In this document: positions 54,196 through 63,441 of the stretch, in pieces
How the letters are laid out: each line of letters begins with the position of its first letter
Position numbering within the stretch: position 1 is the first letter of the stretch
Notes under the pieces: model-generated
Told to the model about the DNA's origin: nothing
The model's database searches: none
What the model saw: the letters and a program-made list of their open reading frames with translations, nothing else
Position numbers and translations under genes: made by a program
Source of the DNA: Pseudomonas guariconensis
Lineage (GTDB): Bacteria; Pseudomonadota; Gammaproteobacteria; Pseudomonadales; Pseudomonadaceae
Length of the DNA: 64,000 nt
Reading direction: 5' to 3'
NCBI RefSeq assembly: GCF_024127895.1
Contig: NZ_JAMYBK010000009.1
Span: forward strand, 1 to 64,000

Positions 54196-55440
54196 ATGAA
54201 ACCACTGCTGTATATCTCGCCCCTGCGGGCCCTGCTGTTCGGCCTCACCCTGGCCCTGTTCGAATTGCTGACCTACCTTGCCAGCGACGCGGTCATGCCT
54301 GCCATGCCGGTGGTGGTCGACGATCTGGCCGCCAGCCCCGAATTCATTCCCCACGCCCTGAACCTGTACCTGCTCGGTGGCGTGCTCCTGCAATGGCTGA
54401 TCGGCCCACTGGCCGACCGCTATGGGCGACGTCCGCTGTTGCTGGCCGGCTGCGCCTTCTTCGGCCTGGCGTGCCTGGCCACCTACTGGGTCCATGACAT
54501 CAGCTTGTTCAACCTGCTGCGCCTGCTGCAGGGCGTTGGCCTGGGCTTCGTGGTCACTGTCAGCTACCCGGCGCTGAACGAGGCGTTCAGCGAGGCCGAT
54601 GCGGTCCGCATGATGGCATTGCTGGCCAATATCGCCCTGCTGTCACCGCTGCTCGGCCCACTGGTCGGCACCTTGCTGCTGCAGTGGCTCGACTGGCGCT
54701 GGCTGTTCCTGGCTTTTGCCGCCGGCGCGGTGCTGACCTGGCTGCTGCTGTACCGGCTGATGCCGGAAACCCTGGGCGTGGAGCGCCGCGACGGCTCGCG
54801 CCTGGCGTTCACGCCGATCCAGCTGCTGCCCTTGCTGTTCGGTTATGGCCAATTGCTGGCCAACCGCCGCTTCGTTGCCGGCAGCGCGGCCCTGGGCCTG
54901 GTGGGCCTGCCGCTGATCGGCTGGATCGGCCTGTCGCCGGTGCTGCTGATCCACGACGAGGGGCTGAGCACGATGGAATACGCGCTGTGGCAGTTGCCGG
55001 TATTCGCCGGGCTGATCCTTGGCAACCTGATCATCAACCGCATCGCCGACCGCTACCCGCTGCCCAGCCTGGTGCGTGGGGCCCTGTGGCCCTACCTGGC
55101 GGGCTTGTGCCTGATGGTGCTGGCGACCTGGTACTGGCCGACGGTGACCAGCGTGGTGGCGGGGATGTCGCTGTACGCCCTGGGCCTGGGCGTGGCCAAT
55201 GCGGTGCTGTACCGCATGACCCTGTTCGCCAGTGAGCAGAGCAAGGGGCTGGTGTCGGCCATGCTGGGGATGATCACCATTGCCCTGCTGGGGCTGGGCG
55301 GTGCGGTGCTGGCGATGCTGGGGGCGGGGGCGAGCCTGCTGCACTTCGCGCTGGGGGCGGGCGTTGCCGGTGCGCTGGCCCTCTGGCCGCTGTGGTTCGT
55401 GGTGGGTGGGCGCCAGGACGAAGGTGCCGTGGCGCAGTGA
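54196..55440 (+). CDS. MdfA/Cmr-like MFS multidrug exporter
   Basis: This major facilitator of 414 aa has about 12 helices. Helix 1 carries FELLTYLASDAVMPAMPVVV, matching the MdfA-branch segment with its membrane-embedded acidic residues. Motif A reads GPLADRYGRRPLLL and motif C-like SPLLGPLVGTLLLQWLDWRWLF. E. coli MdfA exports cationic and neutral drugs by proton exchange; the actual substrates here are unknown. It converges on ampG, and the shared terminator starts 11 bases past the stop. Confidence 0.88.
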   Translation: MKPLLYISPLRALLFGLTLALFELLTYLASDAVMPAMPVVVDDLAASPEFIPHALNLYLLGGVLLQWLIGPLADRYGRRPLLLAGCAFFGLACLATYWVHDISLFNLLRLLQGVGLGFVVTVSYPALNEAFSEADAVRMMALLANIALLSPLLGPLVGTLLLQWLDWRWLFLAFAAGAVLTWLLLYRLMPETLGVERRDGSRLAFTPIQLLPLLFGYGQLLANRRFVAGSAALGLVGLPLIGWIGLSPVLLIHDEGLSTMEYALWQLPVFAGLILGNLIINRIADRYPLPSLVRGALWPYLAGLCLMVLATWYWPTVTSVVAGMSLYALGLGVANAVLYRMTLFASEQSKGLVSAMLGMITIALLGLGGAVLAMLGAGASLLHFALGAGVAGALALWPLWFVVGGRQDEGAVAQ

Positions 55441-55447
55441 CCTAGGG

Positions 55448-55473
55448 AAAAGCGGCCCTGCGTCAGGGCCGCT
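55448..55473. terminator. Two-way intrinsic terminator between MFS gene and ampG
   Basis: AGCGGCCCTG-CGT-CAGGGCCGCT is a perfect 10-bp stem. On the minus strand it is followed by TTTT and it includes the ampG stop codon; on the plus strand it is preceded by AAAA. It probably serves both convergent genes. Confidence 0.8.
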
Positions 55474-57010
55474 CGGCTGCGGAACTCTCCATCGGCTCCT
55501 GCTTGCCGGGCCCCACTTCCTGCCGCCACTGCAGGGCGATCAGGATCAACGTCGGCACGCCCAGCAGGGCCGTGATCAGGAAGAAGTCGTGGTAGCCGAA
55601 CTTCTCCACCAGCACGCCGGAGTAACCACCGATCAAACGTGGCAGCAGCAGCATGATCGAGCTGAGCAGGGCGTACTGGGTGGCGGAGAACTTCAGGTTG
55701 GTCAGGCTCGACAGGTAGGCGACGAACGCCGAGGTGGCCAGGCCGGAACTGAAGTTGTCCAGGGAGATGGTCACCACTAGCATCTTCAGGTTCGGCCCCA
55801 TGTCGGCCAGCATCAGGAACAGGATGTTGGTCGCCGCCGAGGCGGCGCCACCGATGAACAGGATCGGCAGGATACCGAAGCGCACGATCAGCAGGCCGCC
55901 GGCCCCGGCGCCGACCAGGGTCATGATGAGGCCGAAGATCTTGCTGACGCTGGCGATCTCGTCCTTGGTGAAGCCCATGTCGATGTAGAAGACATTGGCC
56001 ATCACCCCCATCACGGTGTCCGACATGCGGTAGGTGGCGATCAGGCCGAGCAGCAACAGGGCTTGCCAGCGGTAGCGCAGGATGAAGTCGTTCACCGGTG
56101 TCAGCACCGGCGCCAGGCCACGCCGGCCCAGGGACGACAGGCACGCCCAGGTCAGCAGGACATAGAGCAGCAGGCGCAGGAAGGCGCGGTCTTCGAGCAG
56201 CAGGTCGAGCGGGGTCGCGTCGCCGGACACCACGCTGCCCCAACCGGTGTTGAACAGTTGGGTGAAGCTGGCCGGCACCGACACCAGCAGGATGATCAGC
56301 ACGAACACCGACGCCAGTTGGTGAACCAGCCCGTAGCGCGCTGCCGACAGCTGGGTGCGCAGGGGCACGGGGGGCTCGCGCATCACCAGGGTGGTGAACA
56401 CCGCCGGCAGCATCAGCACGCCGAACAGCACATAGGTACCAGTCCAGGCCTTGTGCAGGTAGCTGAAGCCGGTGGAGCCGAACCATTCGGCGAAGAACAG
56501 CGCGCCGGCGGTGGCGAGCAGGGCGGCGACCCGGTAGCCGGCCATGTAGCTGGCGGCCAGGGCCGCCTGGCGCTGGTCGTCGGCGATCTCCAGGCGGTAG
56601 GCGTCGACGGCGATGTCCTGGGTGGCCGAGGCGAAGGCCACCAACACCGCCAGGGCGATCAGCCACGACAGGTGCTTCTGCGGGTCGCACAGGCCCATGC
56701 CGACCAGCCCCACCACCACCAACACCTGCGACAGCAGCAGCCACGAGCGGCGTCGGCCGAGGCTGCCCAGTACCGGCAGGCGCCATTGGTCGAGCAGTGG
56801 TGACCAGACCCATTTGAAGGCATAGGCCAGGCCGATCAGGCTGGCGTAGCCGATGGTCTCGCGGGCCACGCCGGCCTCTCGTAGCCAGACGGAGAGTGTG
56901 GAGAACACCAGCATGTAGGGCAAACCGGCGGCAAAGCCAAGCAGCAGGAGCACCAGGGTCGATGGGCTGGCATAGGCAGCGAGCGCAGCGCGCCAGGTTT
57001 TACGGGGCAT
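55463..57010 (-). CDS. ampG: Muropeptide permease AmpG
   Basis: This MFS permease of 515 aa and about 14 helices imports GlcNAc-anhydroMurNAc peptides for cell-wall recycling and thereby feeds AmpR-controlled beta-lactamase induction. The N-terminal LLLGFAAGLPYMLVFSTLSVWLREAGV, FKWVWSPLLDQ and LGRRRSWLLLSQ, and ASATQDIAVDAYRLE are diagnostic. Pseudomonads may carry two AmpG-like permeases; this one has the full conserved N-terminal half. Monocistronic, with its stop inside a terminator hairpin. Confidence 0.93.
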   Translation of the reverse strand: MPRKTWRAALAAYASPSTLVLLLLGFAAGLPYMLVFSTLSVWLREAGVARETIGYASLIGLAYAFKWVWSPLLDQWRLPVLGSLGRRRSWLLLSQVLVVVGLVGMGLCDPQKHLSWLIALAVLVAFASATQDIAVDAYRLEIADDQRQAALAASYMAGYRVAALLATAGALFFAEWFGSTGFSYLHKAWTGTYVLFGVLMLPAVFTTLVMREPPVPLRTQLSAARYGLVHQLASVFVLIILLVSVPASFTQLFNTGWGSVVSGDATPLDLLLEDRAFLRLLLYVLLTWACLSSLGRRGLAPVLTPVNDFILRYRWQALLLLGLIATYRMSDTVMGVMANVFYIDMGFTKDEIASVSKIFGLIMTLVGAGAGGLLIVRFGILPILFIGGAASAATNILFLMLADMGPNLKMLVVTISLDNFSSGLATSAFVAYLSSLTNLKFSATQYALLSSIMLLLPRLIGGYSGVLVEKFGYHDFFLITALLGVPTLILIALQWRQEVGPGKQEPMESSAAERP

Positions 57011-57053
57011 GGGCCAACATCTGCCTCAAGTTTGCGAAAACAAAACGCGCACT

Positions 57054-57407
57054 CTAACCGCTGTGCTCCATTGGACGCCAGCCATGACGCGACATATCCA
57101 CACGATTATTGGCCACATTGACGCCTTCTGCGCGCAGCCTGGCCCGCTGTTCGTCGCCCGATGGCGTGCCCAGCGCCAGGCTCAGTCGACCGCCGGCACC
57201 CAGCACCCGGTGCCAGGGCAGGCGGGTATCCGGCGGCAGTTGCCCAAGGGTACGCCCGACCCAGCGCGCCGCCCGCCCCAGGCCCGCCAGTTCGGCCAAT
57301 TGGCCGTAGCTGACCACCTTGCCGGCAGGGATCTGGCCCAGCACGGAATACAGCGCCATTCGTCGGGCCTCGGCATCTTCCGGGGGGACGCGAGAGTTGC
57401 CGGACAT
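57054..57407 (-). CDS. atl: Alkyltransferase-like protein (ATL) with Trp in place of the active Cys
   Basis: This 117-aa homologue of the C-terminal domain of O6-alkylguanine-DNA alkyltransferase has YSVLGQIPAGKVVSYGQLAELAG, then AARWVGRTLGQLP. The active-site loop reads PWHRV (64-68), where repair enzymes have PCHRV. ATL proteins bind O6-alkylguanine without removing the alkyl group and hand the lesion to nucleotide excision repair. The ATG at 57407 gives the normal start; an upstream extension to 57455 is not supported. Monocistronic, near ampG but convergent with nothing. Confidence 0.93.
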   Translation of the reverse strand: MSGNSRVPPEDAEARRMALYSVLGQIPAGKVVSYGQLAELAGLGRAARWVGRTLGQLPPDTRLPWHRVLGAGGRLSLALGTPSGDEQRARLRAEGVNVANNRVDMSRHGWRPMEHSG

Positions 57408-57560
57408 CAGGGCTGCCCTGGCCTGTAGATGAAAACGGACAGGCGGTCGTGGCAAATGAGAGTGGAACTCAACGGCATGGTCTGGGTCTGTCCTTGCTCT
57501 GGTCGTGGGTATCTGGATAATGCCCGGCTTTTTTCGTCAAATCGAACCCGTAGTCCGCTT

Positions 57561-58568
57561 ATGTATTCTAGAACCTTGCTTTGCCTGATCGTCGCCTCCC
57601 TCTGTGCCCCTGCGTTCGCCGATACCGTGTGGATGAAGAACGGCGACAGGCTCAGCGGCACCATCAAGGTGTTCGATGGCGGCAAGCTGCTGCTGGAAAC
57701 ACCCTACGGCGGCGCCATCGCCCTGGACTGGAAGCAGGTGCAGACCCTGGAGAGCGACCAGGAGTTGCTGGTCAAGCAGGACGCCTACAACGGCGAGAAG
57801 ACCAAGTCGCTCAAGGCCGCCGAGCCGGGCAAGGTCACCCTGGCCAATGGCGATGTGCCCAAGACGGTGGAGCTGACGAGCATCGAGCAGATCATGAAGC
57901 CCCGGCCGCTGGTCGAGGATTTCCTGTGGAAGGGCAACGTCGACCTGGCCATGGACTATAAGCGCGCCGAGAACGACACCGACGACTACGACGTGAGTTT
58001 CAAGACCACCGCCCGCCATGGTCGCTGGCGGCACAACGCCGAAGGCGAGTACAACCGCGAGACCAAGGACGACATCACCACCACCAACAACTGGAGTGCC
58101 GAATACGCCCTGGACCGTTTCATCACCGACAAGTGGTTCTGGCAGGGCCGGCTGGAGTACAAGCGTGACCACATCGAGGACCTGGCTCGCCAGCGCACCG
58201 TGGGTACCGGCCCTGGCTACCAGTTCTGGGACGACGAGTTGGGTGCCTTCTCCCTCGGTTCGCTGATCAACCGTACCGACTTCGAGTACCGGGACGGCGG
58301 CAAGGACAACTTCTATGCCGCCGCGGTGAAGTGGGACTACAACCGCTACCTGATCGGCAAGAGCGTCCAGCTGTTCACCAACGGCGAGTTCGGCAAGCCC
58401 CTGGGCGGCGTGGCCGACTACTCGCTGGATGCGGAGGTGGGCCTGCGCTACAAGGTCACCGAGTGGGCCTCGCTCAACCTCAAGGCGGAGAAGGACGTCA
58501 TCAGCGGCACCCGCGACAGCGATCTGGACAAGACCCGCTATACCGCCGGCTTCGGGGTCACCTGGTAG
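57561..58568 (+). CDS. DUF481 (YdiY-like) outer-membrane beta-barrel protein
   Basis: This 335-aa protein has a signal peptide (YSRTLLCLIVASLCAPAFA, cleavage before DTV). A short N-terminal domain (WMKNGDRLSGTIKVFDGGKLLLETPYGGAIALDW) follows, then a DUF481 barrel of alternating strands (e.g. WRHNAEGEYNRE, WFWQGRLEYKRD) ending in FGVTW with a terminal aromatic residue, as outer-membrane barrels do. E. coli YdiY is an acid-inducible homologue of unknown function. I chose the ATG at 57561 because it begins the signal peptide. Function unknown. Confidence 0.88.
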   Translation: MYSRTLLCLIVASLCAPAFADTVWMKNGDRLSGTIKVFDGGKLLLETPYGGAIALDWKQVQTLESDQELLVKQDAYNGEKTKSLKAAEPGKVTLANGDVPKTVELTSIEQIMKPRPLVEDFLWKGNVDLAMDYKRAENDTDDYDVSFKTTARHGRWRHNAEGEYNRETKDDITTTNNWSAEYALDRFITDKWFWQGRLEYKRDHIEDLARQRTVGTGPGYQFWDDELGAFSLGSLINRTDFEYRDGGKDNFYAAAVKWDYNRYLIGKSVQLFTNGEFGKPLGGVADYSLDAEVGLRYKVTEWASLNLKAEKDVISGTRDSDLDKTRYTAGFGVTW

Positions 58569-58571
58569 CGG

Positions 58572-58765
58572 GCAGCCGCAAGCTCCGAGCCGCAAGCTGC
58601 AAGAAACAGCGGGTGTAGCGCCCAATACCGGTCAGTCAAGACTTTCCATGTGGGGCTGCAACGCAGCCCCGATGTCGCTCAATCGGCTGGCATCGGGTGA
58701 AGCCCCCACCGTTTGCAACACACCGCCTTGCTTTTTCTTGCAGCTTTGTAGCTTATAGCGGGTAG
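58572..58765. repeat. Nested inverted repeat (second long copy)
   Basis: Outer arms GCCGCAAGCTGCAAGAAACAGC (58589-58610 region) and TTGCTTTTTCTTGCAGC (58728-58744 region) enclose GTCAGTCAAGAC (58631-58642) and a GGGGCTGC-AAC-GCAGCCCC hairpin (58652-58670). The layout matches 11165-11335. It fills the whole gap between the DUF481 gene and hugZ. Confidence 0.78.
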
Positions 58766-58793
58766 CTGATTTCCATTCGCCAGGAGCCCTGTA

Positions 58794-59525
58794 GTGAGTA
58801 CCAACGCCAACCGTCCCGCCCGGGAACTGCTGCTCAAGGAATACCGCGGTGTCCTCTCGACCCACTCCAAGTCCATGCCGGGTTACCCCTTCGGTTCGGT
58901 GGTGCCGTACTGCCTGGATGCCCAGGGCCAGCCGCTGATCCTCATCAGCCGTATCGCCCAGCACACCCACAACCTGCAGAAGGATGCCAAGTGCTCGCTG
59001 CTGGTGGGCGAGCGCGACGCCGAGGACGTCCAGGCCGTGGGCCGCCTGACGGTGATGGCCGAGGCGCGCAAGCTCACCGACGAAGCTGCCATCGAGGCGG
59101 CGGCCGAGCGCTACTACCGCTATTTCCCCGAGGCCAGCAACTACCACAAGGCCCACGATTTCGACTTCTGGGTGCTGGAGCCGGTGCGCCATCGCTACAT
59201 CGGTGGCTTCGGCGCGATCCACTGGCTCGACCAGGTGACCCTGGCCAACCCGTTCGCCGGCAAGGCCGAGGCGAGCATGATCGAACACATGAACAGCGAC
59301 CATGCCAATGCCATCGCCCACTATGTCGAGCTGACCGACTTGCCGCGCACCGCAGCGGCCGAGATGGTCGGCATCGACAGCGAGGGCATGCACCTGCGTA
59401 TTGGCCAGGGGATCTACTGGCTGGCTTTCCCGACGACCTGCAATACGCCGACACAAGTTCGCGAAGCCTTGGTTTTGCTGGCTCGCGCCGAGCAATGGCC
59501 GGCTTCGACTGAAGTCGAGGGTTGA
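58794..59525 (+). CDS. hugZ: HugZ-family heme-utilisation / PNPOx-like protein
   Basis: This 243-aa protein has an N-terminal split-barrel pyridoxamine-phosphate-oxidase-like domain (PGYPFGSVVPYCLDAQGQPLILISRIAQHTHNL, CSLLVGERDAEDVQAVGRLTV) and a C-terminal DUF2470 domain (EASMIEHMNSDHANAIAHYVEL). Related HugZ proteins bind or degrade heme; others in this fold bind flavin. Nothing nearby links it to iron uptake, so the ligand is inferred from family only. It starts at GTG 58794 with CAGGAG upstream. Confidence 0.87.
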   Translation: MSTNANRPARELLLKEYRGVLSTHSKSMPGYPFGSVVPYCLDAQGQPLILISRIAQHTHNLQKDAKCSLLVGERDAEDVQAVGRLTVMAEARKLTDEAAIEAAAERYYRYFPEASNYHKAHDFDFWVLEPVRHRYIGGFGAIHWLDQVTLANPFAGKAEASMIEHMNSDHANAIAHYVELTDLPRTAAAEMVGIDSEGMHLRIGQGIYWLAFPTTCNTPTQVREALVLLARAEQWPASTEVEG

Positions 59526-59591
59526 AATAGCGAGCGCACGCATCCATTTGATGGTCTTACTGGAAGGTTGTCTTCCGCCGAGGATCCCTTG

Positions 59592-60053
59592 ATGCGTGCT
59601 TTTTTATTGCTGTTCCTGATTTTCCCGGTGCTGGAGCTGTTCGTCTTCGTCAAGGTCAGCGCCGCCATCGGTTTCTTCCCGGCGTTGCTGCTGATCATCG
59701 CCGGTTCTGCCCTGGGTGTGCTGGTGATGCGTCTGGCCGGGTTGGCCACCGCCCTGCGCGCCCGTGAGAGCTTGCAGCGTGGCGAGCTGCCCGCCGAGGA
59801 CATGTTCCAGGGCCTGATGCTCGCCGTCGGCGGTGGCCTGCTGTTGCTGCCAGGCTTCATCAGCGACGTGCTGGGCCTGCTCTGCCTGCTGCCGTTCACC
59901 CGCCACCTGGCTGCGCGCAAGCTGCGCCAGCGCGCCGAAGCCCAGGCCATGCGCCAGCGGGCGTTCCAGGACGATCCGTTCCAGGCCCGGCCGGATGCCG
60001 GTCATCGTCCCAACGTGATCGAGGGCGAGTACGAGCGTCGCGACAACAAGTAG
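59592..60053 (+). CDS. fxsA: FxsA-family membrane protein
   Basis: This 153-aa inner-membrane protein begins MRAFLLLFLIFPVLELFVFVKVSAAIGFFPALLLIIAGSALGVLVMR, the FxsA core with two helices. A third hydrophobic segment (LMLAVGGGLLLLPGFISDVLGLLCLLP) and a basic, disordered tail follow. In E. coli FxsA relieves phage T7 exclusion by F; its normal role is unclear. The ATG at 59592 follows CCGAGGAT. As in many gammaproteobacteria it sits upstream of groES-groEL, here in the same direction but with a separate heat-shock promoter between. Confidence 0.92.
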   Translation: MRAFLLLFLIFPVLELFVFVKVSAAIGFFPALLLIIAGSALGVLVMRLAGLATALRARESLQRGELPAEDMFQGLMLAVGGGLLLLPGFISDVLGLLCLLPFTRHLAARKLRQRAEAQAMRQRAFQDDPFQARPDAGHRPNVIEGEYERRDNK

Positions 60054-60081
60054 ATACCCACTCGCGGCGCTCCGGTATCCC

Positions 60082-60149
60082 GGCAAACCCGCTCCCCCAG
60101 GTTCGGCGCTGACCTCGAGCAAGCGCTGGCCCGGGGGAGCGGGTTTGCC
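60082..60149. repeat. REP pair between fxsA and groES
   Basis: GGCAAACCCGCTCCCCC (60082-60098) and GGGGGAGCGGGTTTGCC (60133-60149) are perfect 17-base arms. The remainder of the 334-base gap (60054-60387) holds the groE promoter and a leader of about 145 bases with no gene. Confidence 0.88.
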
Positions 60150-60211
60150 ACGAATGGGCCAGTGAAAAATCCGTTGCCGGGCGATTCGGTGAAAAATTTT
60201 CTCGGGCAAGC

Positions 60212-60240
60212 CTTGTAATTGATTTTGCCGACCACATGTA
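60212..60240 (+). promoter_or_regulatory. Sigma32-type heat-shock promoter of groESL
   Basis: CTTGTAA (60212-60218), a 13-base spacer and CCACATGT (60232-60239) fit the heat-shock consensus CTTGAAA-N(11-16)-CCCCATNT at most positions. No CIRCE inverted repeat (TTAGCACTC type) is present, so HrcA control is unlikely. Confidence 0.78.
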
Positions 60241-60387
60241 TGGGTCACCGCAAGGTTTCTGGTGGGTTTCCACCAGACATGACACAGAGGGTTCGCCTGG
60301 TGCGGGCCCTCACCGGCTACGCCGGAAGCCTCAACCCGCCGGTGTCGACACCGGCCGATGAAAACCACACTTTGGGAGAGATCGACA

Positions 60388-60681
60388 ATGAAGCTTCGTC
60401 CTCTGCATGACCGCGTCGTCATCCGTCGCAGCGAAGAAGAATCGAAAACCGCTGGCGGTATCGTCCTGCCGGGTTCGGCCGCTGAAAAACCGAACCGCGG
60501 CGAAATCGTCGCCGTCGGCACCGGTCGCATCCTGGACAATGGCGAAGTGCGCGCACTGGCCGTGAAAGTGGGCGACCAGGTGGTTTTCGGCCCTTACTCG
60601 GGCAGCAACACCGTGAAGGTCGATGGCGAAGACCTGCTGGTGATGAGCGAGAACGAAATCCTCGCCGTCATCGAAGGCTGA
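60388..60681 (+). CDS. groES: Co-chaperonin GroES
   Basis: This 97-aa lid of the GroEL chamber has a mobile loop ([21 protein letters not shown], ~17-37) and the core segments [13 protein letters not shown] and [11 protein letters not shown]. It forms a heptamer that caps GroEL during protein folding. GGGAGA lies about ten bases before the ATG at 60388. It is first in the groES-groEL operon, 48 bases before groEL, under the sigma32-type promoter. Confidence 0.98.
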   Translation: MKLRPLHDRVVIRRSEEESKTAGGIVLPGSAAEKPNRGEIVAVGTGRILDNGEVRALAVKVGDQVVFGPYSGSNTVKVDGEDLLVMSENEILAVIEG

Positions 60682-60723
60682 TCAACCCCGGTTTCCGTTA
60701 TTCCAGAAGAATTCAAGGATTAA

Positions 60724-62370
<1,647 letters not shown>

Positions 62371-62394
62371 GCCAGCCTCACCCGCTGCACATGA

Positions 62395-62422
62395 AGAAGC
62401 CCCGCCTCGTGCGGGGCTTTTT
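62395..62422 (+). terminator. Intrinsic terminator of groESL
   Basis: AAGCCCCGC/GCGGGGCTT stem with a CTCGT loop and a T-run. Confidence 0.93.
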
Positions 62423-62478
62423 CATTGTGGCTGCCTGGGGATATTCCGCTGTTCGGCCTTGGGGCTGCTGTGCAGCCC

Positions 62479-62561
62479 ATCGCCGGCAAGCCGGCTCCCA
62501 CATTAGGGTGGCGCCAGGCCCGAGGACAGTGGTGAAGCCTGGGAGCCGGCTTGACGGCGAT
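62479..62561. repeat. REP pair downstream of groEL
   Basis: ATCGCCGGCAAGCCGGCTCC (from 62479) and its complement ending at 62561 form 22-base arms with one mismatch. The groEL to regulator gap (62371-62757, 387 bases) is otherwise non-coding and holds this pair plus a single REP at 62638. Confidence 0.9.
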
Positions 62562-62637
62562 AGGGCCGGTACAGACACCACAAGACCGTTGCTCCCACAT
62601 GCCCCTGCGAACCCCATCATAGTGATCGACTCGAACC

Positions 62638-62682
62638 CTGTGGGAGCGGGCTTGCCCGCGAATGGGCCGCGCAGCGGCCCCA
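62638..62682. repeat. Single REP element with GGGCCGC...GCGGCCCC hairpin
   Basis: CCTGTGGGAGCGGGCTTGCC followed by CGCGAATGGGCCGC-GCA-GCGGCCCC, the canonical P. putida-type REP unit in the window. Confidence 0.88.
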
Positions 62683-62757
62683 AGGCTGGCGCCTCGGCCA
62701 CGATGGCCGTAAGCTGCGCCTGCCGCGCCCCGCGAAAGCGCCGCACAGGAGACCCCG

Positions 62758-63441
62758 ATGCGCATTCTACTGGTTGAAGACAACCGCGATATCCTCGCCA
62801 ACCTGGCCGACTACCTGGGCATGAAGGGTTATACCGTCGACTGTGCCCAGGACGGTCTGTCCGGGCTGCACCTGGCCGCCACCGAACACTACGACCTGAT
62901 CGTCCTCGACATCATGCTGCCCGGCATCGATGGCTACACCCTGTGCAAGCGCCTGCGCGAGGACGCCCGCCGCGACACCCCGGTGATCATGCTCACCGCC
63001 CGCGACCAACTGGACGACCGCCTGCAAGGCTTTCGCTCCGGCGCCGACGACTACCTGCTCAAACCCTTCGCCCTGTCGGAGCTGGCGGCGCGCATCGAGG
63101 CGGTGCTGCGCCGTTCCCAAGGGGGCGGCCGGCGGACCCTGCAGGTCGCCGACCTCAGCTACGACCTCGACACCCTGGAGGTCACCCGCCAGGGGCGCCT
63201 GCTCAAGCTCAACCCGGTCGGCCTCAAGCTGCTCGCCGTCCTGATGCAGAAGAGCCCGCACGTGCTGCGCCGCGAAGTGCTGGAAGAGGCCCTGTGGGGC
63301 GATGACTGCCCCGACAGCGACAGCCTGCGCAGCCATGTGCACCAGTTGCGCCAGGTGATCGACAAGCCGTTCGACAAGCCCCTGCTACACACCGTACATG
63401 GCGTCGGCTACCGCCTCGCCGAGGGTCGCGATGGAGTTTAA
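62758..63441 (+). CDS. OmpR-family response regulator
   Basis: This 227-aa regulator has a receiver domain with acidic residues in LLVEDNRD, phospho-acceptor Asp51 in LIVLDIMLPG, Thr80 and Lys102 (LLKPF). A winged-helix DNA-binding domain follows from ~128 (LNPVGLKLLAVLMQKSPHVLRREVLEEALWG, SDSLRSHVHQLRQVID, TVHGVGYRL). It overlaps the kinase gene by 11 bases. The target genes and the signal are not evident from context. I cannot name the system. Confidence 0.94.
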   Translation: MRILLVEDNRDILANLADYLGMKGYTVDCAQDGLSGLHLAATEHYDLIVLDIMLPGIDGYTLCKRLREDARRDTPVIMLTARDQLDDRLQGFRSGADDYLLKPFALSELAARIEAVLRRSQGGGRRTLQVADLSYDLDTLEVTRQGRLLKLNPVGLKLLAVLMQKSPHVLRREVLEEALWGDDCPDSDSLRSHVHQLRQVIDKPFDKPLLHTVHGVGYRLAEGRDGV

